Shown in pieces: positions 49,621 through 57,798 of a DNA stretch of 64,000 bases. How positions within the stretch are numbered: position 1 is the stretch's first letter; each line of letters begins with the position of its first letter. The DNA lies in the NCBI RefSeq assembly GCF_042492175.1, contig NZ_CP170453.1, positions 1,550,001 to 1,614,000 on the forward strand. Direction: 5' to 3'. The translations under genes were made by a program, and so were the position numbers. The stretch comes from CAJXSN01 sp947492235. Lineage in GTDB: Bacteria; Pseudomonadota; Alphaproteobacteria; Sphingomonadales; Sphingomonadaceae. Under the pieces are notes generated by a model. It ran no database searches. It was not told the DNA's origin and saw nothing but the letters and a program-made list of their open reading frames with translations.

Positions 49621-51594
49621 ATGAACGACAATAATCAGCCCGAAGAGCCCGGCCAAGGCGGCCCGAACCCTTGGATGAAAAGCCTTATGCTGTGGGGCGG
49701 GATTTTCCTCGCGCTGCTGCTGGTCGTCTCCATGTTCGGCAATGCCGGCCAGCCTGCGGGCACGCAGATCGGCTATTCCGATTTCCGTGACCGGGTGGCC
49801 GAAGGGACGGTCCAGTCTGTCCAGATCGCGCCCGACCGGATCACCGGCACGCTGAAAAACGAGCAGACTTTCACCACCGTGCCGATTGCCAATGATGCGG
49901 AGCTGACGACGCTGTTGGAAGAAAACGGCGTGCAGTATTCGGGCGTCGAGGCGGAAGAGCCCAATGTGCTCCTGTATATCCTCCTGCAATCCCTGCCCTT
50001 CCTGCTGATCCTCGGCATTGCCTTCTTCGCGCTGCGTCAGGTGCAGAAAGGCGGCGGCGCAGGCGGCGCGATGGGCTTTGGCAAGTCCAAGGCCAAGATG
50101 CTGACCGAGAAGCAGGGCAAGGTAACGTTCGAGGATGTCGCCGGCATCGACGAAGCGCGCGAAGAGCTGGAAGAAATCGTCGAGTTCCTGAAGGACCCCT
50201 CGCGCTTCTCCAAGCTGGGCGGCCAGATCCCCAAGGGCGCGCTGCTGGTCGGTTCGCCGGGTACCGGTAAGACGCTGCTGGCCCGCGCCATTGCGGGCGA
50301 GGCAGGCGTGCCGTTTTTCACCATTTCAGGTTCGGACTTCGTCGAGATGTTCGTCGGCGTGGGCGCTAGCCGCGTGCGCGACATGTTCGAGCAAGCCAAG
50401 AAAAACGCGCCGTGCATCGTCTTCATCGACGAGATCGACGCTGTCGGGCGTTCGCGCGGTGGCGGCCTCGGCAACTCCAATGACGAGCGCGAGCAGACGC
50501 TGAACCAGCTGCTGGTCGAGATGGATGGTTTCGAGGCGAATGAAGGCATCATCATCATCGCGGCGACCAACCGCCCCGATGTGCTCGACCCCGCATTGCT
50601 GCGTCCGGGCCGGTTCGACCGTCAGGTCGTGGTGCCGATCCCCGATATCGACGGGCGCGAGAAGATTCTCGCCGTGCATATGAAGAAGGTGCCGCTGGCG
50701 CCCGATGTGAACAGCCGCACAATTGCTCGCGGGACGCCCGGTTTCTCCGGTGCCGATCTTGCGAACCTTGTCAACGAAGCTGCATTGCTCGCCGCGCGCC
50801 GTAACAAGCGTCTGGTCGCGATGCAGGAATTCGAGGACGCGAAGGACAAGGTCATGATGGGCAGCGAACGCCGCTCCATGGTCATGACCGACGACGAGAA
50901 GAAGATGACCGCCTATCACGAGGCAGGCCACGCGCTGGTCAGCCTCAACGAGCCGGCATCGGACCCGATCCACAAGGCAACGATCATCCCGCGCGGCCGC
51001 GCGCTGGGCATGGTGATGCGCCTGCCGGAGCGGGACAATTACTCCTACCACCGCGACAAGATGCATGCCGATCTGGCCGTATCGATGGGTGGCCGCGTGG
51101 CCGAAGAAATCATCTTCGGACATGACAAGGTCTCCAGCGGTGCTTCCTCGGACATCCAGTATGCGACCAATCTGGCCCGCAATATGGTGACCAAATGGGG
51201 CATGTCGGACAAGCTTGGCCCGCTGCAATATGAAGAGCAGCAGGAAGGCTATCTCGGCATGGGTCAGTCGGCCCGGACCATGGGTTCTGCCGAAACCAAC
51301 AAGCTGATCGACAGCGAGATCAAGGATCTGGTCGAAGGCGCGCTGAAGCGGGCCACCACCATCCTGACCGAGCAGGAAGACAAGCTGCATCTGCTGGCGC
51401 AGGCCATGCTGGAATACGAGACCCTGACCGGTGACGAGATCAACCAGCTGCTGGAAGACGGCAAGCTGGACCGGCCGGACGAGCCGAGAGGCCCGGCCAA
51501 AGTTCGCCCCATCGCAGGCAGCGCCATCCCCAAAGCGGGCAAGCGCTTCGGCGGTGCCGGAGAAGGCGGCGGCGCGGAACCGCAAGGGGCGTAG
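49621..51594 (+). CDS. ftsH: ATP-dependent zinc metalloprotease FtsH
   Basis: 657 residues. Two N-terminal membrane helices (about 20-40 and 115-137) flank a short periplasmic domain. The AAA+ part has Walker A GSPGTGKT (211-218), CIVFIDEIDAVGRSRG as Walker B, and an arginine finger region in ALLRPGRFDRQ. The protease site is H433-EAGH437. A Gly/Glu-rich tail ends the chain. It degrades membrane proteins and short-lived regulators. In many bacteria ftsH follows tilS; here the neighbours are a thioesterase and a small secreted protein. A strong terminator lies downstream. Confidence 0.97.
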   Translation: MNDNNQPEEPGQGGPNPWMKSLMLWGGIFLALLLVVSMFGNAGQPAGTQIGYSDFRDRVAEGTVQSVQIAPDRITGTLKNEQTFTTVPIANDAELTTLLEENGVQYSGVEAEEPNVLLYILLQSLPFLLILGIAFFALRQVQKGGGAGGAMGFGKSKAKMLTEKQGKVTFEDVAGIDEAREELEEIVEFLKDPSRFSKLGGQIPKGALLVGSPGTGKTLLARAIAGEAGVPFFTISGSDFVEMFVGVGASRVRDMFEQAKKNAPCIVFIDEIDAVGRSRGGGLGNSNDEREQTLNQLLVEMDGFEANEGIIIIAATNRPDVLDPALLRPGRFDRQVVVPIPDIDGREKILAVHMKKVPLAPDVNSRTIARGTPGFSGADLANLVNEAALLAARRNKRLVAMQEFEDAKDKVMMGSERRSMVMTDDEKKMTAYHEAGHALVSLNEPASDPIHKATIIPRGRALGMVMRLPERDNYSYHRDKMHADLAVSMGGRVAEEIIFGHDKVSSGASSDIQYATNLARNMVTKWGMSDKLGPLQYEEQQEGYLGMGQSARTMGSAETNKLIDSEIKDLVEGALKRATTILTEQEDKLHLLAQAMLEYETLTGDEINQLLEDGKLDRPDEPRGPAKVRPIAGSAIPKAGKRFGGAGEGGGAEPQGA

Positions 51595-51641
51595 GGCCCT
51601 TCCGACCAGCTAATCGGCTGTTCATCGACAGTCACGCAAAG

Positions 51642-51670
51642 CCCTCCGGATTGATTTCCGGAGGGTTTTT
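51642..51670 (+). terminator. Rho-independent terminator after ftsH, overlapping the next ribosome-binding site
   Basis: Nine-bp stem CCCTCCGGA/TCCGGAGGG (51642-51650, 51657-51665) with five T after it. The 3' arm GGAGGG lies eight bases before ATG 51674, so it doubles as the ribosome-binding site of the next gene. Confidence 0.85.
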
Positions 51671-51673
51671 CGC

Positions 51674-52054
51674 ATGCGCCGTTTGATTGTGCCACTTGCC
51701 TGCCTGCTCGTTCTGGGTGCTCCCGCCTCCGCCGCGCCGGGCGATATGAGCGTCGCGACGTTTCTGGCCAAAGCCGAGAAGCTGAAGGCCAAGGGGCTGA
51801 CGGCGATGTTCTCCTCCGACCTCAAGGTCGTGAAGCGGGAGGCAGAGGGCGCTGGCGACCATTACCGGGCGCGCATTGCCGCTGATCGCAAGGCAGGCCG
51901 CACGCCGCATTCCTGCCCGCCGCCCAAGGGCAAGGCCTCGATCAATGCCGACACCATGCTCGCCCATCTGCGCAGCTATCCGGCCTCGCGGCGCGGCAGC
52001 GTGACCATGAAAACGGCCTTCGCCGATCTGATGAAGAAGGAATATCCCTGCTAG
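51674..52054 (+). CDS. Small secreted protein, possibly Rap1a/Tai-like
   Basis: 126 residues: a signal peptide (MRRLIVPLACLLVLGAPASA), then a basic helical domain with two cysteines, in HSCPPPKG and the terminal EYPC. A C-terminal end in (F/Y)PC after an alanine-rich helix, with an early CPPP, recalls Rap1a/Tai-type periplasmic proteins, but the match is by eye only. The two Cys could form one disulfide in the periplasm. It may depend on readthrough of the ftsH terminator, in whose 3' arm its ribosome-binding site lies. Function unknown. Confidence 0.65.
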   Translation: MRRLIVPLACLLVLGAPASAAPGDMSVATFLAKAEKLKAKGLTAMFSSDLKVVKREAEGAGDHYRARIAADRKAGRTPHSCPPPKGKASINADTMLAHLRSYPASRRGSVTMKTAFADLMKKEYPC

Positions 52055-52079
52055 GGCCCTGACTCTGGACCGCCTTGGC

Positions 52080-53165
52080 TCAGAAAGCTCCCAGCATGAG
52101 CAATATCCATAGGAACGGGATCGAAACCCCGAACAGGATCGAGAACAGCAGCGCGATTGTCCGCCATATCGCCGAACGACGGGAAAGCTCGTAAGCGCCT
52201 CTCAGCTGGCGATAAATGTGGATCACGGGGATAATCATCCCCGCGAGGACAAGCGGCTCTGTCGGGACGCCAGCCACCCCCAGCACCGAGAGCACCAGAA
52301 ACAGCAGCGACATGAATGCCAGCGAGTAGGTCACGAATATCGCGTGGTCATACGCCTTGAACCGGCGCTTCCAGAAAAACAGCAGCCAGACAGACGGGAT
52401 CGACAGCGGGATCAGCAGGAAACTGAATTTGTAGAAATTGTTCTGCAATTTGTAGAGCATGAGCCCCGGATTATCGCGCCATTTTTGCACGATGCCCTGA
52501 TCGATCGACTCGATGCCGGTCACGTTCATTGTCATGGATCCGGACTCTTCTGTCAGGATATCCGTGCCGCGTTCCAGCCCGCGCTTGGCCTCGCGCGCTT
52601 CCGTAAGATCGGCAAGCAGTTCGTCTCGCGAGGGATCGCTTTCGGGAAGTTCGGAAATCTCTTCTTCCAGCCCGGCGATCTCCGCATCAACCTGTTCGGA
52701 CATCTTTTCGAATTGTTGCCCGGCCGTGCCGGGCACGCCGATGTCGGTCGGGGCCGAAATTCCGGCCACCTGAAACACGGCGAACATCAGGAACACGGAA
52801 AACAGGAAGATCGCCATGGGCGAAACGAAACGCGCGCGTTGGCCCTCGATATAGCGGCGGGTCAGCTCGCCCGGCTTCCACGCCAGCAGCGGCAGTGTGC
52901 GCCATAGCTTGCCATCGAAATGCAGCGCGCCGTGGATCAGATCGTGCCAGAAGGCCGACAGGGTGCGGTGGAGCTGCGCCTTCTGGCCGCAATGGCTGCA
53001 GAAAATTCCGCTGACCGCCGCACCGCAATTGGGACAGGCTGATCCGCCTTCCGGGCCGTCACCCGGTCCATTATCGCCTTTGCCGCCATGCGCCGGTTCG
53101 ACCGCCGCGCCCAGCAGAGCGCCTTCCGCAATTTGCCCCAGCGCGTCCAGATTGTCCCCACTCAT
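52080..53165 (-). CDS. DUF3667 zinc-ribbon membrane protein
   Basis: 361 residues. A zinc ribbon (CPNCGAAVSGIFCSHCGQ) is followed by the DUF3667 core FWHDLIHGALHFDGKLWRTLPLLAWKPGELTRRYIEGQRARFVSPMAIFLFS, a membrane helix, an acidic coiled-coil segment (about 150-210), and three or four C-terminal helices. The role of DUF3667 is unknown. The ribbon would lie in the cytoplasm. A second, shorter DUF3667-type gene lies just upstream in the same direction, nine bases away. Confidence 0.85.
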   Translation of the reverse strand: MSGDNLDALGQIAEGALLGAAVEPAHGGKGDNGPGDGPEGGSACPNCGAAVSGIFCSHCGQKAQLHRTLSAFWHDLIHGALHFDGKLWRTLPLLAWKPGELTRRYIEGQRARFVSPMAIFLFSVFLMFAVFQVAGISAPTDIGVPGTAGQQFEKMSEQVDAEIAGLEEEISELPESDPSRDELLADLTEAREAKRGLERGTDILTEESGSMTMNVTGIESIDQGIVQKWRDNPGLMLYKLQNNFYKFSFLLIPLSIPSVWLLFFWKRRFKAYDHAIFVTYSLAFMSLLFLVLSVLGVAGVPTEPLVLAGMIIPVIHIYRQLRGAYELSRRSAIWRTIALLFSILFGVSIPFLWILLMLGAF

Positions 53166-53174
53166 GGGCCCAGC

Positions 53175-54155
53175 CTACAAAGCTGCACGCAAAAGCGTAA
53201 CCCCTGCTGTCAGGATCGCGATTGCCACCGCGCTTGCGATCAGCAGGGCGGCGCAGCGCCAGACTGTGCCTGCCCATTCCAGAAAGTATGCGCCGCGCAG
53301 ATGGAATGCGGTGTGGGCGATCAATCCGGCTAGCACGATCCCCGCGATCGGCATGAAGGGCAGACCCGCTGCAATCAGCGCTGTGCCGGCGGCCAGAGCG
53401 AGCGCTGTGAACGCGGTTGCATGGGCGAGGAAGCGCGCGTGTCCGAGGCTGTCTTGGGTCGAAGCCCCTTTGAAAAATCCCGCCATCGCCGGAATCAGCA
53501 GCGGGATCAGCAGCCAGCCCAGCACCGGGAAAAGGCCGGGCAGGGTCGACAGCGCTTGCTGTACTCCGGCACGCCAGGACGCAGGCGCAGGCTTATCGGC
53601 GACAGGGTTCCATGCCTTGCGCGCCTGATCGGTAAAGAACTGCGTACTCAGCGCCCGCTCGCGGCGTTCTTCGGCAGACAGCGCCGAGCGGGCGGCCTGT
53701 TCCTCGCCGCGCAGGAAGGCAGGCCCGCCGGGTGCATCCTCCGCCTCGCCAGAAGCGTAGTCCTCCAAGGCGCCATCGGCCCGTTCGAGCGAGGCTGTCA
53801 CCGTGCTTTCGCTGGTCAGCGCCTGATCGGGGCCACCGGCGAGCCACTGGACGCCGTGGAGCACCAGCATGGCAAACAGCAAGGTGACGAAGGGAGAGAC
53901 GAAGCGCTGGCGCTTCCCCTCATTGATCGCGCGGGTCAGCGCGCCGGGGCTGGTGAGCAGGCCGACCAGCGTTTCAAAGAACCGCCCGCCCGGTGTGGCG
54001 ATTGACGCAAACCACTGCGCCGCCTGCCCGCGCAATGTTGCGCCCCGCTGGTCCTGCTGGCCGCAGGCGTGGCAATAGGCGCCCTGCAGCGGGGTTTCGC
54101 AATTGCGGCAAAGGGTTGGTTCTGCTGCGCCGGGCTGAGGCAACGTCTGCGGCAT
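53175..54155 (-). CDS. DUF3667-like zinc-ribbon membrane protein (tandem paralogue)
   Basis: 326 residues with the same plan as the following gene: zinc ribbon CRNCETPLQGAYCHACGQQ, core FFETLVGLLTSPGALTRAINEGKRQRFVSPFVTLLFAMLVL, an acidic soluble loop (about 110-200), and four C-terminal helices. The core motif reads INEGKRQRFVSP where the paralogue has IEGQRARFVSP. The two genes are probably one operon created by duplication. Divergence outside the core is large, so the event is old. Function unknown; an envelope-stress or trafficking role would be a guess only. Confidence 0.82.
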   Translation of the reverse strand: MPQTLPQPGAAEPTLCRNCETPLQGAYCHACGQQDQRGATLRGQAAQWFASIATPGGRFFETLVGLLTSPGALTRAINEGKRQRFVSPFVTLLFAMLVLHGVQWLAGGPDQALTSESTVTASLERADGALEDYASGEAEDAPGGPAFLRGEEQAARSALSAEERRERALSTQFFTDQARKAWNPVADKPAPASWRAGVQQALSTLPGLFPVLGWLLIPLLIPAMAGFFKGASTQDSLGHARFLAHATAFTALALAAGTALIAAGLPFMPIAGIVLAGLIAHTAFHLRGAYFLEWAGTVWRCAALLIASAVAIAILTAGVTLLRAAL

Positions 54156-54250
54156 CGTCTGATGTTCCTTCGCGCGTCACTATAGGGGGCGGGAAGGGCG
54201 GGGCGCAATCGCGCTTGTGTCCTCCTGCCATCGTCCCGATATGGCAGGCT

Positions 54251-55066
54251 ATGGAGATATTCGGTCTCGATGCACCGCTGGTCGGTCTGGCGATTATTGC
54301 CGGAGCCTTTGCATTGTTCGCGCTGGCGGAATTGGCCGTGCCCTTCCGCCAGCAGCCTCTGCCCCGCAAGTCCCGCTGGACGGCCAATCTCGGTCTGTAT
54401 GTGATCGATACGCTGGCCGTGCGATTGCTCCTGCCGCTGGCAATGGTCGGCGCGGCGGTCTGGGCGCAGGACCGCGGGTGGGGTGTGCTGCCCCTGCTGG
54501 GCCTGCCTGACTGGGCGAGCTTTGTGGCGGCGATCCTCCTGCTCGATCTGGCATTGTATCTTCAGCACCGCGCGACGCATGTCGTCCCGCTGCTGTGGCG
54601 GCTGCACAAGGTCCACCATGTCGACCCCGGCTTCGATGTGACCACGGCGGCGCGGTTTCATCCGGTCGAGATTGTCCTGTCGATGGCCTACAAGATGAGC
54701 GTCGTCGTCGCGCTGGGCGCTAGCCCGCTGGCGGTGTTCGTGTTCGAGGTGGGCTTTGCCGTCTTCACCCTGTTTACTCACGCCAATATCCGCCTGCCTG
54801 CACCGCTGGAGCGTATCTGGCGGTTAGTGTTCATCACGCCTGATTTGCACCGCATCCATCACTCCACCCTGCCGCGCGAAACGAACAGCAATTACGGCAC
54901 CTTCCTGTCGCTGTGGGACCGGCTGCTGGGAACGTATGTGGGGGCAGGGCGCGATGGCCAGCAGGCGATGGATATCGGGCTGGCGAGCTTTCAGGATGAC
55001 CGGCCCGGGCGGCTGGGCTGGAGCCTTACATTGCCGTTCGCTGCGCAGCCGAAGGGCGAGGAATAG
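54251..55066 (+). CDS. Sterol desaturase / fatty-acid hydroxylase family protein
   Basis: 271 residues with four to five membrane helices. The eight-histidine di-iron pattern is present as HRATH, HKVHH and HRIHH, with H in ARFHPVE and HANI giving further family signs. ATG 54251 was chosen by family length; no strong ribosome-binding site is visible. Members hydroxylate or desaturate lipid tails, sterols or carotenoids using O2; carotenoid hydroxylation would suit an Erythrobacter-like host, but the sequence does not decide the substrate. It is divergent from the DUF3667 pair. Confidence 0.9.
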   Translation: MEIFGLDAPLVGLAIIAGAFALFALAELAVPFRQQPLPRKSRWTANLGLYVIDTLAVRLLLPLAMVGAAVWAQDRGWGVLPLLGLPDWASFVAAILLLDLALYLQHRATHVVPLLWRLHKVHHVDPGFDVTTAARFHPVEIVLSMAYKMSVVVALGASPLAVFVFEVGFAVFTLFTHANIRLPAPLERIWRLVFITPDLHRIHHSTLPRETNSNYGTFLSLWDRLLGTYVGAGRDGQQAMDIGLASFQDDRPGRLGWSLTLPFAAQPKGEE

Positions 55067-55081
55067 CGGTAACGCAAACGC

Positions 55082-55816
55082 CTATTTGCGCTTCGCCAGT
55101 TTCCGCTCGATAGCGGTCCACAGGTGCTGGAAGGAACGCGCCGCCGGGCTGCGCGGGGCGAACGCGCCGACCGGTTGCTGCCGCACGGCGCATTGCTCCA
55201 CGGCGCTGGCCTGCGGCACGGTGGGCCAGTCCGGATGCTCTTCCCGCGTGGCGCGGTGCAGATTGCGCCTCAGGTCCAGCATGGAGAGAACCGGCAGGAT
55301 CGGCGGATGGCGCGACGTGTTGGCTTTCACAACCTCAACAACCCGGTCGAAGGCGCGGGTCGAGAGCGGGGAGGGCGGCAACGGCACGATAATCAGGTCC
55401 GCTGCACGCACCACCTGCGCGCTGGTTTCATTCAGAACCGGAGGGCAATCGAAGATGATCCGCTCGTAATCCTTGCCCAGCTGCGCGGCGATCTTGGCCA
55501 GACGCTTGCGCTTGCCCATGTCCATGAACTGGTTTTCCAGCGCGCGGATCGTCTCATCGGCGGGCAGCACATCCAGCCGTTTGTGCGCGGTTTTGCGGAT
55601 CAGTTTGGCCGGGTCACGCTCCAGCGCGAAGACACTGGTCGCCACCTTTTTCTTGCGCGGTTCCACGCCGAGGAGGAAGCTGGCCCCGCCCGACGCATCC
55701 AGATCCCACAGCAGCGTGCGGCGGCAGGAAATCTCTGCCGAGCACCAGGCGAGATTGGCGGCCATTGTCGTTTTCCCGACGCCGCCCTTCACGCTGTATA
55801 CTGCTACGACTGCCAT
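55082..55816 (-). CDS. ParA-family ATPase (orphan)
   Basis: 244 residues. Deviant Walker A KGGVGKTTMAANLA, a switch-like LLWDLDASGGASFLLG and RIIFDCPPVLNETS are as in ParA/MinD proteins. No parB or minE-like gene is adjacent, so it is an orphan of the type used for positioning protein complexes or cargo, or for regulating envelope functions. The C-terminal part (SAVEQCAVRQQPVGAF) matches the usual ParA end in which a basic helix binds DNA. It lies downstream of rpoZ on the same strand but is separated by that gene's terminator. Confidence 0.88.
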   Translation of the reverse strand: MAVVAVYSVKGGVGKTTMAANLAWCSAEISCRRTLLWDLDASGGASFLLGVEPRKKKVATSVFALERDPAKLIRKTAHKRLDVLPADETIRALENQFMDMGKRKRLAKIAAQLGKDYERIIFDCPPVLNETSAQVVRAADLIIVPLPPSPLSTRAFDRVVEVVKANTSRHPPILPVLSMLDLRRNLHRATREEHPDWPTVPQASAVEQCAVRQQPVGAFAPRSPAARSFQHLWTAIERKLAKRK

Positions 55817-55897
55817 GCTGCCTGCTGCGTGTCCTTATGCTATCCTGAAATTGCGTCGCTGACTGGTTTAGCCGCGATAGGCCCGATTCCGAGACAC

Positions 55898-55931
55898 AAA
55901 AAAAGGCCGCCCCGATGCGGGACGGCCTTTT
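55898..55931 (-). terminator. Rho-independent terminator of rpoZ
   Basis: A nine-bp stem with one mismatch (GGCCGCCCC at 55905-55913 with GGGACGGCC at 55919-55927), followed on the minus strand by a run of seven T (A run on the plus strand, 55898-55904). It lies 23 bases after the rpoZ stop. Confidence 0.8.
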
Positions 55932-55953
55932 CCGGTGTTTCTGCCGCGAGCGC

Positions 55954-56298
55954 TTAGCCCTCGTAATCGGAACCGATCGAGGTGGATCGGGTCGGGGCTG
56001 ATGCGGTGATCCGCAGCGCCTCTGCCGACTGGCTCAGCGAACCGACTTCATCGATATCGTCATCATCGTCCGGCAGGATTTTCTGGAGGTTGGTAATCAC
56101 CTCTTCCTTCAGCTCTTTCGGCTTCACATTCTGCTCGGCAATTTCGCGCAGGGCGACGACGGGGTTCTTGTCCCGGTCACGCTCCAGCGTCAGATCGGCA
56201 CCGCCGGAAATGTCGCGTGCGCGCTGTGCAGCAAGCAGGACGAGATCGAAACGGTTGGGAATTTTGTCGACACAGTCTTCGACGGTAACGCGCGCCAT
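55954..56298 (-). CDS. rpoZ: RNA polymerase omega subunit
   Basis: 114 residues. MARVTVEDCVDKIPNRFDLVLLAAQRARDIS is the conserved omega start, and KNPVVALREIAE the second conserved block. The C-terminal 40 residues are an acidic tail (DDDDDIDEV) that is variable in alphaproteobacteria. Omega stabilises the beta-prime subunit and carries ppGpp site 1 in proteobacteria. The usual partner spoT/relA is not in this window; here rpoZ stands alone with its own terminator. Confidence 0.96.
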   Translation of the reverse strand: MARVTVEDCVDKIPNRFDLVLLAAQRARDISGGADLTLERDRDKNPVVALREIAEQNVKPKELKEEVITNLQKILPDDDDDIDEVGSLSQSAEALRITASAPTRSTSIGSDYEG

Positions 56299-56420
56299 AT
56301 GTGGGCACTCCGGGCAAAATTGGAATTTCGGGGTTGACGCTGCCTAGTCACGGGGCCGCTCCGAGTCAAGAAAATCGCGTTTCCTTGTCGCGCCAGCCGG
56401 GGCCGCCTAAAGCGCCCGCA

Positions 56421-57626
56421 ATGCCCGATCCTGCGCAGCCCCTAACCCCGGACGACACACCGGCCACCCCACCGGCGCAATACACCGATCCGCCGATGTT
56501 TTCCGCTTCGGTGGAAGGGCTCGATCTGTGGGTCTATCCTTGCGGGAAGGAGCGGCTGGAAGCGCTGCTGCTGCTGATCGACGGGGCGCAGCATTCGCTC
56601 AAACTCTGCTTCTACATTTACGCGAAGGACGATGCCGGGCGCACCGTGCGCGATGCGCTGATCCGGGCGGCGCAGCGGGGCGTGAAGGCAACGCTGATTG
56701 TCGATGGTTTCGGGGCGGAGGCGGATGCGCGGTTCTTCCGTGATTTCACGGCTGCGGGCGGCGATTTCCGCGTGTTCTCCTCACGCAAATCGCTGCGCTA
56801 TCTGGTCCGCAACCACCAGAAGATCGCGCTGGCCGACGATGCCAGAGCCATTGTGGGCGGGTTCAATATCTCGGACGATTACTTCGCCCCGCCGCAGGAG
56901 AACGGGTGGAACGATCTGGCCGTGTGGCTGGAAGGCCGGGCGGTGTCGCCGCTGGTCGACTGGTACGACAATCTGCTGGAATGGACCGATGCGGACGGGG
57001 TGGAATGGCGGCATATGCGCCATGCGGTGCGCGATTGGGACGCCGGATCGGGCGCGGTGCGCTGGCTGATGGGCGGGCTGACGCGGCAATTGTCAGGCTG
57101 GGCGCGCAATGTCGGGCGCGATCTGGACAAGGGGCGGCGGCTGGACCTGATGATGGCCTATTTTTCGCCCCCCAAGCGCCTGCTGAAAAAGATCACCGCC
57201 ATTGCCGGGCGCGGGGAGGCACGGCTGGTGATGGCGGGCAAATCCGACAATGCCGCGACCATCGGTGCCTCGCGCTCGCTTTATCGCAAGCTGCTGCGGG
57301 GCGGGACCGAGATTTACGAATTCGACCCGTGCAAGATGCATACGAAGCTGCTGGTGGTGGACGATGTGGTCTATCTCGGCAGCGCGAATTTCGACATGCG
57401 CAGCCTCTATATCAATCTGGAGATCGTCCTGCGGGTGGAGGACGCCGCCTTTGCTGCCAAAATGCGCGAATATATCGCAGGGCGACTGGCCGCGTCTGTG
57501 CAAGTGACACCGGAGCTGCATGCGCGGCGTGGCACGTTCTGGAACCGCCTGCGGTGGAAGGTCAGCTGGTGGCTGGTCGGTGTGGCCGATTACACGGTGA
57601 GCAGAAGGCTCAATCTGGGATTGTAG
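56421..57626 (+). CDS. Phospholipase D-family protein, cardiolipin synthase-like
   Basis: 401 residues from ATG 56421. The two HKD motifs are NHQKIALADDARAIVGGFNISDDY (first) and MHTKLLVVDDVVYLGSANFDMRS (second), the arrangement of ClsB-type synthases. No N-terminal membrane helices are present, unlike ClsA. A hydrophobic, amphipathic stretch near the end (WKVSWWLVGVADY) may hold it at the membrane. It probably joins phosphatidylglycerol with a second phospholipid to make cardiolipin. It converges with dnaB across a large hairpin. Confidence 0.9.
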   Translation: MPDPAQPLTPDDTPATPPAQYTDPPMFSASVEGLDLWVYPCGKERLEALLLLIDGAQHSLKLCFYIYAKDDAGRTVRDALIRAAQRGVKATLIVDGFGAEADARFFRDFTAAGGDFRVFSSRKSLRYLVRNHQKIALADDARAIVGGFNISDDYFAPPQENGWNDLAVWLEGRAVSPLVDWYDNLLEWTDADGVEWRHMRHAVRDWDAGSGAVRWLMGGLTRQLSGWARNVGRDLDKGRRLDLMMAYFSPPKRLLKKITAIAGRGEARLVMAGKSDNAATIGASRSLYRKLLRGGTEIYEFDPCKMHTKLLVVDDVVYLGSANFDMRSLYINLEIVLRVEDAAFAAKMREYIAGRLAASVQVTPELHARRGTFWNRLRWKVSWWLVGVADYTVSRRLNLGL

Positions 57627-57682
57627 CGCGGGGGAGCGGGCTGCTTGTTTGGTTGCGGAAAGCGCATCCGCGCTTCCCTACG

Positions 57683-57764
57683 GTGCCGGCCCACTCCCCC
57701 GCCCAACCACCCGATACCTTATCGAGGCATGATCGGGTGTTTGGGTGGGGGAGCGGGCTGGCAC
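57683..57764. repeat. Large imperfect hairpin between convergent genes
   Basis: Arms 57683-57715 and 57732-57764 (33 bases, four mismatches) around a 16-base loop, lying between the phospholipase D and dnaB genes. A partial third copy of GGGGGAGCGGGCTG lies at 57629 near the phospholipase stop. No T run follows, so a plain intrinsic terminator is unlikely; a REP-like element fits better. Confidence 0.75.
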
Positions 57765-57798
57765 CGCATCTGCCGCTCAGGCCGGAAAACCCTCCCCC

